Shown: positions 1 to 5,026 of the stretch, piece by piece | Position numbering within the stretch: position 1 is the first letter of the stretch | Layout: every line of letters starts with the position of its first letter | The notes under the pieces: model-generated | What the model saw: only the letters and a program-made list of their open reading frames with translations | Told to the model about the DNA's origin: nothing | The model's database searches: none | Made by a program: the position numbers and the translations under genes | From: Alistipes sp. | GTDB lineage: Bacteria; Bacteroidota; Bacteroidia; Bacteroidales; Rikenellaceae | Direction: 5' to 3' | Assembly (NCBI GenBank): GCA_017384185.1 | Contig: JAFNUH010000125.1 | Location: 1-5,026 of the forward strand | Length of the DNA: 5,026 bases

Positions 1-107
1 CATCCATCATTGCTCGACAGAACAATGATTGGCTTGCCTTGCAGGTCGGGGCGGAACACCCTCTCACACGAGGCGTAGAAGTTATTGCAATCGGCAAGGG
101 CAAACAT
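1..107 (-). CDS. umuC: DNA polymerase V catalytic subunit UmuC (N-terminus only, cut by window edge)
   Basis: This is the first 35 codons of a Y-family translesion DNA polymerase; the rest lies beyond the left edge. The ATG is at 107-105. The start reads MFALADCNNFYASCE, followed by a VFRPDLQGKP segment and a SNDG motif. This closely follows the N-terminus of E. coli UmuC as I remember it (MFAL-D-N-FYASCE, then NNDG). Asp6 matches the first metal-binding carboxylate of the palm domain, and Tyr11 sits at the steric-gate position that excludes ribonucleotides. In the family, UmuC joins two processed UmuD' subunits and copies past DNA lesions with low fidelity. The gene begins two bases after the umuD stop codon, so the two are almost certainly co-transcribed and probably translationally coupled. 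Whether the rest of the gene is intact cannot be seen. Confidence 0.93.
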   Translation of the reverse strand, partial: MFALADCNNFYASCERVFRPDLQGKPIIVLSSNDG

Positions 108-109
108 CG

Positions 110-538
110 CTACATCTTCTTAATTACCCACGTTACCACACCCCAAATAAGAAAATTATTCTCACTTGTTATCTCAATGGGTTTGTATGTGGTCTTATTC
201 TCATTGGCGGACATCAAACGAACACCCTTGTCAGACATTTCTACTCGCTTGACCGTATATTCACCATCAATGTAGCATACAGCCTTGCAGTTGTTGTAGG
301 CATCAATGGCTCTATCCACAATAAGAATATCCCCTTCATCCATTCCACTATCAACCATCGAAACTCCATCCACACGAAAAAAGAATGTTGCAGCCTTATG
401 CTTGACGAGAAGTCTAATCAAATCCAACTTCTCACGAATATCCTCAGCAGGACTTGGGAAGCCCGCCTTAACCTCTCCCATCAACTCCGTTTCATAAGAG
501 TTGGCAGTATCTATGCTATGTGGTACGAATTTATCCAT
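110..538 (-). CDS. umuD: UmuD, self-cleaving S24-family subunit of DNA polymerase V
   Basis: With the ATG at 538-536 the protein has 142 residues, close to the 139 of E. coli UmuD. The expected cleavage site is Ala25-Gly26, inside KAGFPSPAED; E. coli has Cys-Gly here, and LexA-type proteins use Ala-Gly. The catalytic serine is Ser60 (GVSM) and the general-base lysine is Lys97 (EYTVKR), the same numbers as in E. coli. The C-terminal GVVTWVIKKM also matches the family ending. Family knowledge: RecA filaments stimulate self-cleavage to UmuD', which then binds UmuC. An in-frame ATG at 592-590 would add 18 residues, but that segment shows no family similarity and lies almost against the upstream terminator, so I prefer 538. 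Upstream I found no well-spaced -33/-7 pair (TATCTTTC near 543-550 is a partial -7 match) and no clear inverted repeat for an SOS repressor. The stop is TAG and umuC follows directly. Confidence 0.93.
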   Translation of the reverse strand: MDKFVPHSIDTANSYETELMGEVKAGFPSPAEDIREKLDLIRLLVKHKAATFFFRVDGVSMVDSGMDEGDILIVDRAIDAYNNCKAVCYIDGEYTVKRVEMSDKGVRLMSANENKTTYKPIEITSENNFLIWGVVTWVIKKM

Positions 539-597
539 AATCAAAGAAAGATATGCAAAATTTAGACAACCTCTTTTAGGCAGGAAGCGCATACAAC

Positions 598-630
598 AAA
601 AAAAAGCGAGAACCTTTCGATTCTCGCTTT
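598..630 (-). terminator. Intrinsic terminator behind the tRNA-Lys gene
   Basis: Read on the minus strand, a perfect 10-bp stem (AAAGCGAGAA at 630-621 with TTCTCGCTTT at 612-603) encloses an eight-base loop (613-620). The second arm runs into a continuous T-tract reaching about 598. It begins three bases after the tRNA 3' end, so it should end the tRNA transcript. It also insulates umuDC from the tRNA promoter, so umuDC should need its own promoter in the roughly 60 bases between 598 and 538. Confidence 0.9.
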
Positions 631-633
631 CAG

Positions 634-706
634 TACCCCCTCAGGGGCTCGAACCCTGGACCCCAACATTAAGAGTGTCGTGCTCTACCAACTGAGCTAA
701 AGAGGC
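634..706 (-). tRNA. trnK: tRNA-Lys (anticodon CTT)
   Basis: A complete 73-base cloverleaf can be folded by eye. The acceptor stem pairs GCCTCTT (706-700) with AGGGGGT (641-635), including three G-T pairs, with A at 634 as discriminator. The D arm is GCTC-AGTTGGTA-GAGC. The anticodon stem CGACA/TGTTG closes the loop CTCTTAA, giving anticodon CTT, which reads lysine AAG codons. A five-base variable region (GGGTC) precedes the T arm, CAGGG-TTCGAGC-CCCTG. The CCA end is not encoded: CTG follows the discriminator, so a CCA-adding enzyme must finish it. A promoter lies 42 bases upstream and a terminator starts 3 bases downstream, so this is probably a single-gene transcript. Confidence 0.96.
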
Positions 707-747
707 ATCTTTTACAACCGTGTCACTTTCGTTCCTGATTGCGAGTG

Positions 748-779
748 CAAATATAAGGCACTTTTTTATTCTGTGCAAA
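748..779 (-). promoter_or_regulatory. Bacteroidota-type promoter for tRNA-Lys
   Basis: On the minus strand a perfect TTTG (779-776) is followed, after a 20-base spacer, by a perfect TATATTTG (755-748). This matches the TTTG / TAnnTTTG form of the main sigma factor of Bacteroidota. Transcription should begin near 741-744, about 35-38 bases before the mature tRNA, leaving a 5' leader for RNase P. The surrounding DNA is very AT-rich with runs of A and T (761-820), as is common upstream of strong stable-RNA promoters. The -7 box lies inside a short inverted repeat (744-762). Confidence 0.8.
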
Positions 780-813
780 TTTTTTGCAAACTTTTTTCAA
801 AAAAAATTAATTT

Positions 814-2127
814 TTATTTGTCGCTATTCCATTCTCCACCGCCATCCGAGTAGATCACAGGGTGCTTTGTAACGAGCTCCTTCAAACGCAAGTAGCTCTC
901 ATACAGATTTATACCATTCGAAGACTCGTTCGCCAAAGTGTATTCCACCACACAAGCGTAATTTCTTGTTGTGTAGAAAGAATTTTCTGCTCTTTGCACA
1001 AAAGATTCACGCCACTCTCTATTATTTGACTCATTTCCGCCGACACGACGAGAGGCTCCGCTATTGCGAGTATTGATAGGAACAGCTACAGATACGTACA
1101 TTCCCAGCGAATCGCACATACGATACAGCTCATACGGAACAGCCGCATTCAAGAAACGAACACCGTTATACTTTGCCGCACGTGCCGCCACAATATCCTT
1201 ATCGGTTACCGTACGGGCATCCATATCCTTAAAATTAGGCTCCGTCTTAATGCCATTCACGTATAAAGCGCCATCCTCATACGCCAAATCTCTAAAGCCG
1301 AGCATATGCGTCTGATACTCCACATAACGACCCTCAATCTGAGTTTTGAGGTTAAGGCGATAACGCAAGGGGTTGTCAACGCTCCACAGATTCTCATACG
1401 GGATTTTGGTTACAACCTTCACGGTATCCTCACGCTTCATATCGAGAACGACATCCTGATGACCATAAGTAACCAATACGGTATCCGAAACGATAATCTC
1501 ATAATGTATGCGAGCCTTCTTGGCATTGAGCGACTCGGTCTTCACCACAAAGCCCAAATCAACATTAACCTGCTGAAGCGCTACATCGGCACGGGTGTTA
1601 TGCACCACATCACGTATATATAATGTAGGCTGCGACATCACATATACCTCGCCCACTCGTGGCTCAGTGTCGGCGACAAAGCACTCCAGCTTACGGCTCC
1701 AATGATTTTTAAGCACACGAATCTGGATTGTATTCATATCTTGCTTTGTCACCTTCGTAGCATCGAACTCCGCAGGCGAGAAGGCATTTGATGTATAACC
1801 CACCTTCTTACCATTTACCAAAACCTCATAAGCTCCCGAAGCACCATCAACGTGAACCACCGCCTGACGGCTAAGCCACGAAAACGGAACAGTAAACTGA
1901 GACGAGAAGATTACCGCATCGGCATCCTCCGCACGTGTCCACTCCTTTACCGTACGCAGATATTGCGACTTTACAGCCACCCCACCGTGTGTCTGCGCCA
2001 ACGCCGCAGTATTGTAGGGTGCTATTCTGGCACGAGGTGTAAGTGTATTCTCAGATACAACCTCCTGCGCCGTAGCTGTTGCGACCTCCACAACCAGAAG
2101 TGTTATGATAGAAAGAAATCGTTTCAT
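814..2127 (-). CDS. Secreted GH2/beta-galactosidase-like protein, C-terminally short and active-site degraded
   Basis: The 437-residue protein starts with a classical signal peptide (MKRF, a hydrophobic run, then TATAQ with likely cleavage after Gln21), so it should act in the periplasm or outside the cell. Residues about 60-155 resemble the GH2 jelly-roll sugar-binding domain (EVLVNGKKVGY 101-111, SPAEFDATK 117-125). Residues about 160-280 resemble the Ig-like domain (NLWSVDNPLRYRL 246-258, GFRDL 277-281). From about 288 a partial TIM barrel follows. The acid/base motif is kept (LANESSNG, Glu401), but the usual Asn-Arg-His after VNG and the SHYP motif are replaced (GIKTEP; LNAAVP at 326-331). 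The protein ends at HPVIYSDGGG plus seven residues, well before the usual nucleophile glutamate. LacZ is more than twice as long. It is probably a binding protein or pseudoenzyme, or a truncated enzyme. It is a monocistronic gene; no strong terminator separates it from the tRNA promoter. Confidence 0.8.
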   Translation of the reverse strand: MKRFLSIITLLVVEVATATAQEVVSENTLTPRARIAPYNTAALAQTHGGVAVKSQYLRTVKEWTRAEDADAVIFSSQFTVPFSWLSRQAVVHVDGASGAYEVLVNGKKVGYTSNAFSPAEFDATKVTKQDMNTIQIRVLKNHWSRKLECFVADTEPRVGEVYVMSQPTLYIRDVVHNTRADVALQQVNVDLGFVVKTESLNAKKARIHYEIIVSDTVLVTYGHQDVVLDMKREDTVKVVTKIPYENLWSVDNPLRYRLNLKTQIEGRYVEYQTHMLGFRDLAYEDGALYVNGIKTEPNFKDMDARTVTDKDIVAARAAKYNGVRFLNAAVPYELYRMCDSLGMYVSVAVPINTRNSGASRRVGGNESNNREWRESFVQRAENSFYTTRNYACVVEYTLANESSNGINLYESYLRLKELVTKHPVIYSDGGGEWNSDK

Positions 2128-2152
2128 ATATTTGAGATTATTCGTATATTTG
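2122..2152 (+). promoter_or_regulatory. Probable promoter for the HsdR-N-like gene
   Basis: On the plus strand TTTC (2122-2125, three of four matches to TTTG) is followed, after 19 bases, by a perfect TATATTTG (2145-2152). Transcription would start near 2157-2160, giving a leader of about 25 bases before the ATG at 2184. The -33 half lies over the start codon of the divergent GH2-like gene. A second identical TATATTTG at 2127-2134 has only a weak -33 partner (TATG at 2104-2107). Confidence 0.5.
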
Positions 2153-2155
2153 TGT

Positions 2156-2163
2156 CAAAGTTA
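2156..2163 (-). promoter_or_regulatory. Possible -7 element for the GH2-like gene
   Basis: Read on the minus strand, TAACTTTG fits TAnnTTTG exactly. It lies 28 bases before the GH2-like start codon at 2127, so a transcript would begin around 2150. No good TTTG occurs at the expected -33 place (about 2183-2187), so the call rests on the -7 box and its location alone. Confidence 0.4.
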
Positions 2164-2183
2164 TAAAAAAAATCGTTCCTGCG

Positions 2184-2645
2184 ATGGATTCCACTCCAAA
2201 ACTAAACTTTCCGCCTATAAATTTGCGTGCCACGCTCGACAACGGACGACGAGTCGTCTTTGACGAGGTGCGAAAGATGTATGTAGTGTTGACACCCGAG
2301 GAGTGGGTGCGTCGCCATCTGGTGGCATTTCTTGTAAATCATTGCGGAGCAATGCTACGCTCGATTGTCGAGGAGTATCCCGTAAATCTAAACTCTATGG
2401 CTCAGCGTGCCGACGTAGTGGTAATGAACAACGAGGCACAACCTACCTTACTCGCCGAGTGTAAAGCGCCAGACATTAATCTTAATAACAAGCATACGTT
2501 AAGCGAAGTCTTCGCACAAGCTACCCGCTACAACGCTGTCGTAAAGGCTCGCTACGTAGTTATCACCAACGGCATAAACCATTACTGCTACGAAAATACG
2601 CCCAACGGCTACAAGCCTATGGCAGCATTTCCCAAGTTAGGCTAA
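2184..2645 (+). CDS. Standalone HsdR N-terminal-like PD-(D/E)xK protein
   Basis: This 153-residue soluble protein has the layout of the type I restriction enzyme R-subunit N-terminal nuclease domain (HSDR_N_2 type), without the helicase that a true HsdR carries. TPEEWVRRHLV (37-47) matches the first helix with its acidic residue. RADVVV (75-80) supplies Asp77, and LLAECKAPD (89-97) supplies the Glu92-x-Lys94 pair. QATRYN (112-117) gives the Gln-xxx-Tyr signature, and VVITNG (125-130) is the closing strand. All core nuclease residues are present, so cleavage activity is possible but not shown. From memory, proteins of this kind and size are widespread as single genes in Bacteroidetes, with no methylase or specificity subunit, and none is visible here. 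The real role is unknown. The ATG at 2184 follows the candidate promoter by about 30 bases. Its stop converges on the response regulator gene with a 2-bp gap. Confidence 0.8.
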   Translation: MDSTPKLNFPPINLRATLDNGRRVVFDEVRKMYVVLTPEEWVRRHLVAFLVNHCGAMLRSIVEEYPVNLNSMAQRADVVVMNNEAQPTLLAECKAPDINLNNKHTLSEVFAQATRYNAVVKARYVVITNGINHYCYENTPNGYKPMAAFPKLG

Positions 2646-2647
2646 CG

Positions 2648-3406
2648 CTACATCTGCGTGGGATTCATACTCTCCACGAATTCACGGAATGGGTCACGAT
2701 AATTGACGCTGATAGGCACATATTCATCGTTATCGAGATATACACGACCTCGTGCATAACCCTTCACGTGGTTAAGATTCACGATATATGACCTATGTAC
2801 ACGCATAAAGCGGTCCGACGGAAGAGCGCTCTCCATATTCTTTAATCTAAAGAGTGTCATAATCGACGAGCCAGAGGTAAGATGCAGACGCACGTACTCG
2901 CCCACACTCTCTATATATATAATGTCTGCATAGCGCACAAGCGAAACCTTATAATCCGCCTTTATCGAGATGCAATCCTTACCCTCGCTCTGCTCCTGCT
3001 GTGGCACAGCCTCCGCCGATGGTGTAATATGTTGCTCACGCAGACGCTGCAACTCCAAAAGCGAACGAGCCTTATTTACCGCACGCTGAAAGTCATCGAA
3101 GCTAAACGGCTTGAGCAGATAATCGACAGCATCGAGACGGAAACCCTCGATGGCATACTCCGAGTAGGCGGTAGTAAAAATCACCATAGGGGGATTCTCC
3201 AAGCCACGCACAAAGTCAACACCACTAAGGTCGGGCATATTGATGTCAACAAACATCACATCGATGCTCTTATCTGCGAGCACCTGCTCTGCTGCGTGGG
3301 CGCTACCACACAAGGCAACAACCTCAACGTCTTCGATACGCTCCAAATATTTGCTAACCTGACGCAACGCCAAAGGCTCATCATCTATTGCTATGCACTT
3401 TATCAT
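2648..3406 (-). CDS. LytTR-family response regulator
   Basis: This 252-residue cytoplasmic DNA-binding regulator is the second gene of a two-component operon. The receiver domain covers about residues 1-118: acidic pair Asp8-Asp9, phosphate acceptor Asp54 (FVDINMPD), conserved threonine in FTTAYS (77-82) and Lys99 in LLKPF. A polar, Gln/Glu-rich linker (about 119-142) leads to a LytTR domain (about 144-246), with YIESVGEYVRLHL and FMRVHRSYIVNL as its hallmark segments. Family knowledge: phosphorylation of the aspartate promotes dimerisation and binding to direct repeats in target promoters through the LytTR beta-rich fold. Its ATG lies inside the kinase gene, giving a 26-base overlap in another frame, so the two are likely translationally coupled. 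This start gives a full receiver domain. I saw no convincing paired LytTR site in the window, so the target genes are unknown. Confidence 0.93.
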   Translation of the reverse strand: MIKCIAIDDEPLALRQVSKYLERIEDVEVVALCGSAHAAEQVLADKSIDVMFVDINMPDLSGVDFVRGLENPPMVIFTTAYSEYAIEGFRLDAVDYLLKPFSFDDFQRAVNKARSLLELQRLREQHITPSAEAVPQQEQSEGKDCISIKADYKVSLVRYADIIYIESVGEYVRLHLTSGSSIMTLFRLKNMESALPSDRFMRVHRSYIVNLNHVKGYARGRVYLDNDEYVPISVNYRDPFREFVESMNPTQM

Positions 3407-4463
3407 AAATCATAGGTATTGACAGTTTCACACTATACTCCGACTCATTTTTATCGTCTATATCGAGCTTATAATCTTTGCCAAAGAGCAACTCAAGGCG
3501 TTTACGCACATTTTCCAAGCCGATACCGCCCTTCTCCACCTTCATATCCTTGTGGCGTGAGTTGCGAACCTCGCATATCGCATTACCATCCTGACAACTC
3601 AGATTGATATGTACGAACGATGGCTCATTGTAACTAACACCGTGCTTAAAGGCGTTCTCTACAAATACAATCATCAGCAACGGGGGAACCTTTGCTCCAA
3701 GCGGCAGAGGAGTCTGCACATTGAAGCGTACATCCACATCGCTCATATATCGTATCTTCATAAGCGAGATGTAGTTCTCCATAAACAACACCTCCTGAGC
3801 TAGATTTGTATGAGCATTCTCCGAATCGTACAAGACATAGCGCATCATCTTCGACAGCTCTATGACGGTCGATTTTGCCGCTTCGGGGTCGATATCTACC
3901 ATTGCGTGGATGTTATTCAGAGTATTCATAAAGAAGTGGGGATTAATCTGATACTTCAAATAATCCATCTCGACTTGTAGGCTCTGACGCTCCATCTCCA
4001 CCATCTTCTGCTCATCCTGAATTGAGCGGAAAACGAGTTTGATACCCAAATTTGCACCCATCATAAACAGACCCAGCAACACGTTCCAATACCACGACAA
4101 ATCGGTGAACGAAGCTCGTCCGTGAATGACATACATATCCTTGGCATAGTATGGCACAAGCTGTAGCTTATCATAATAGTAATCCATCGGATAGAAGATG
4201 GCTGTCAGTATTGTCACCGCCACAAAGAAATATAGCATATAACGACGGCGCAACAGATAGCGTGGAGCAAGCACAAAGTTATTTATGGCAAAAATCATAA
4301 TATATGGAACAAGCTTACTCCATACAATAAGAATATTAACCAAATAGATGTGCTCCTCAGACATCATACTCGAATTAAGGAATGGCACAAGCAATACAGC
4401 CGTCCACACCAAAAAGTAGAGTAGATTTTCTCCAAAAGCAAATTTATTTATATAGCTTCTCAT
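3381..4463 (-). CDS. LytS/YehU-type membrane sensor histidine kinase
   Basis: The 360-residue protein has four likely membrane helices (about 13-30, 39-62, 75-95, 124-147), with a short loop of about 28 residues between the third and fourth. There is no large extracytoplasmic sensor domain. A charged, helical, coiled-coil-like stretch (148-170) leads to the His_kinase (PF06580-type) domain. The phospho-acceptor is His176 in YQINPHFFMNTLNNI. The ATP-binding part follows, with an N-box in FVENAFKHG (267-275) and a G-box in GGIGLENVRKRL (312-323). Family knowledge: it would autophosphorylate and pass phosphate to the LytTR regulator encoded next to it. The stimulus is unknown; with so little exposed sequence, a membrane-state or small hydrophobic signal is possible (inference). 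The start at 4463 keeps the first membrane helix; the next Met codons (residues 33-34) would remove it. The gene ends inside the regulator gene. Confidence 0.92.
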   Translation of the reverse strand: MRSYINKFAFGENLLYFLVWTAVLLVPFLNSSMMSEEHIYLVNILIVWSKLVPYIMIFAINNFVLAPRYLLRRRYMLYFFVAVTILTAIFYPMDYYYDKLQLVPYYAKDMYVIHGRASFTDLSWYWNVLLGLFMMGANLGIKLVFRSIQDEQKMVEMERQSLQVEMDYLKYQINPHFFMNTLNNIHAMVDIDPEAAKSTVIELSKMMRYVLYDSENAHTNLAQEVLFMENYISLMKIRYMSDVDVRFNVQTPLPLGAKVPPLLMIVFVENAFKHGVSYNEPSFVHINLSCQDGNAICEVRNSRHKDMKVEKGGIGLENVRKRLELLFGKDYKLDIDDKNESEYSVKLSIPMIYDKVHSNR

Positions 4464-4468
4464 CAGAA

Positions 4469-4500
4469 CAAAGGTAGAAAAAAAATATCAATTACGCAAT
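4469..4500 (-). promoter_or_regulatory. Promoter of the kinase-regulator operon
   Basis: On the minus strand ATTG (4500-4497, three of four matches to TTTG) is followed, after a 20-base spacer, by a perfect TACCTTTG (4476-4469). The spacing equals that of the tRNA-Lys promoter. The -7 box ends only five bases before the kinase ATG, so transcription should start at or within a few bases of the start codon. It lies directly behind the upstream terminator. Confidence 0.65.
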
Positions 4501-4503
4501 CGA

Positions 4504-4538
4504 CAAAAAAAGGAGAGTATCGGTCAGATACTCCCCTT
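4504..4538 (-). terminator. Intrinsic terminator of the PFOR gene
   Basis: On the minus strand a 12-bp stem (4538-4527 pairing with 4521-4510, with one G-T pair) encloses a five-base loop (4526-4522) and is followed by seven T residues (4511-4505, partly shared with the stem end). It lies 38 bases after the PFOR stop codon and just before the kinase promoter, so it should end the PFOR transcript. Confidence 0.92.
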
Positions 4539-4576
4539 CTCAATTTATATTCGATTCTTATAGAACCTACAATGTA

Positions 4577-5026
4577 TTAGTACTCCAACTTAGCCATACG
4601 CTGGTAGCTGTTGTAACGCCACTTAGCGTTCTCCTCGGCTGCCTGGAACAACTCCTCTGCCTCAGCAGGGAATGCCTTCTGGAGTGAAGTATAACGTACC
4701 TCCTTCATCAAGAAGTCACGGAACTTAGACCAATCGGGCTCCTTAGAATCCATCACGAAAGGATTCTTACCCTCAGCCTCGAGCTGGGGATTGTAGTGCC
4801 ACAAGTGCCAGTAACCACACTCAACAGCCTGCTTACCTACAGTCTGTGTGCGAGTCATACCGCCCTTGATACCGTGGTTGATACAGGGAGCGTAAGCGAT
4901 AACGAGTGAAGGACCAGGATAAGCTTCAGCCTCCTTCAATACGTTGAACAACTGAGCCTGTGATGCACCGATTGAAACCTGAGCAACATATACATAACCG
5001 TAAGTCATTGCGATAGCGCCCAAATC
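4577..5026 (-). CDS. nifJ: Pyruvate:ferredoxin oxidoreductase, C-terminal part (cut by window edge)
   Basis: The last 149 residues of a PFOR are visible; the frame is open through the right edge, and the first visible codons read DLGAIAMTYGYVYVAQ, an internal stretch of the thiamine-diphosphate domain. The segment LVIAYAPCINHGI (from about 41) carries Cys48 of the visible part, which corresponds to the C-terminal cysteine ligand of the proximal 4Fe-4S cluster in the Desulfovibrio enzyme, as I recall it. The C-terminal region (PFVMDSKEPDW, then a helical tail ending in AKLEY) is typical of long single-chain PFORs of about 1,200 residues. The enzyme converts pyruvate and CoA to acetyl-CoA and CO2 and reduces ferredoxin in the cytoplasm; it is central to anaerobic fermentation. 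The leucine codon TTG near 5023 is internal, not a start. The 3' end is followed by a strong terminator, so PFOR is not in the same transcript as the kinase. Confidence 0.95.
   Translation of the reverse strand, partial: DLGAIAMTYGYVYVAQVSIGASQAQLFNVLKEAEAYPGPSLVIAYAPCINHGIKGGMTRTQTVGKQAVECGYWHLWHYNPQLEAEGKNPFVMDSKEPDWSKFRDFLMKEVRYTSLQKAFPAEAEELFQAAEENAKWRYNSYQRMAKLEY

Noticed and set aside
110..592. A longer UmuD starting at the ATG at 592-590
   Set aside because: The extra 18 residues have no family similarity and would begin six bases from the terminator T-tract. The start at 538 gives family length and puts Ser60 and Lys97 at the E. coli numbers.
800..816. AT-only palindrome just after the GH2-like stop codon as a terminator
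   Set aside because: AAAAATTAATTTTT is self-complementary but has no GC pairs and almost no loop, so it would not form a stable terminator hairpin.
2660..2692. Short CGTGG/CCACG inverted repeat near the end of the regulator gene as a terminator
   Set aside because: The stem is only five or six base pairs, has no T-tract and lies inside the regulator coding sequence.
2882..3415. A plus-strand open frame opposite the response regulator, and similar long open frames opposite umuD, the GH2-like gene and the kinase
   Set aside because: Their translations show no domain pattern, while the opposite strand encodes well-recognised conserved motifs throughout. They are antisense by-products.
4439..4446. 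A second -7-like box, TAAATTTG on the minus strand, inside the kinase start region
   Set aside because: It has no -33 partner at the normal distance, and a transcript from it would lack the kinase start codon and first membrane helix. A chance match in AT-rich coding DNA is likelier.
4577..5023. A separate small gene starting at the TTG near 5023
   Set aside because: The frame stays open to the window edge and the sequence aligns with an internal part of PFOR, so this is the 3' end of a longer gene.

Overview
The window looks like a chromosomal stretch from a member of the Bacteroidota, most likely order Bacteroidales; I would not name a genus. Several promoter candidates fit the Bacteroidota form (about TTTG near -33 and TAnnTTTG near -7, about 20 bases apart). 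Shine-Dalgarno sequences are not evident. The protein types also fit: a secreted GH2-like protein, a small HsdR-N nuclease-fold protein, a LytS/LytTR two-component pair and a long single-chain PFOR.

Layout, left to right. Positions 1-107 hold the start of umuC on the minus strand, cut by the window edge, with umuD just upstream at 110-538. Together they form an error-prone DNA polymerase V operon. Upstream of umuD on the same strand lie a clear intrinsic terminator (598-630), a tRNA-Lys(CTT) gene (634-706) and its promoter (748-779). Next, still on the minus strand, is a secreted 437-residue GH2/beta-galactosidase-like protein (814-2127). It stops before the catalytic nucleophile region and has lost other active-site motifs. 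A 56-bp divergent intergenic region (2128-2183) separates it from a plus-strand gene at 2184-2645, a standalone PD-(D/E)xK protein of the HsdR N-terminal type. That gene converges, with a 2-bp gap, on a minus-strand two-component operon: a membrane LytS-type histidine kinase (3381-4463) followed by an overlapping LytTR response regulator (2648-3406). A strong terminator (4504-4538) separates the kinase promoter from the 3' end of a pyruvate:ferredoxin oxidoreductase gene (4577 to the right edge).

The window contains three recognisable functional units: translesion synthesis (umuDC), signal transduction (kinase plus regulator) and central anaerobic pyruvate metabolism (PFOR). Two single genes of less certain role lie among them. 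Nothing in the sequence ties these units into one pathway. I see no CRISPR array, insertion sequence, integrase, phage gene or toxin-antitoxin pair. No gene-free stretch exceeds 300 bases; the longest, 707-813, carries the tRNA promoter.

I do not see a clear undescribed multi-gene system. The most unusual items are the active-site-degraded GH2 protein, the kinase promoter whose -7 box ends five bases before the start codon (suggesting a leaderless or nearly leaderless mRNA), and the compact divergent promoter region.
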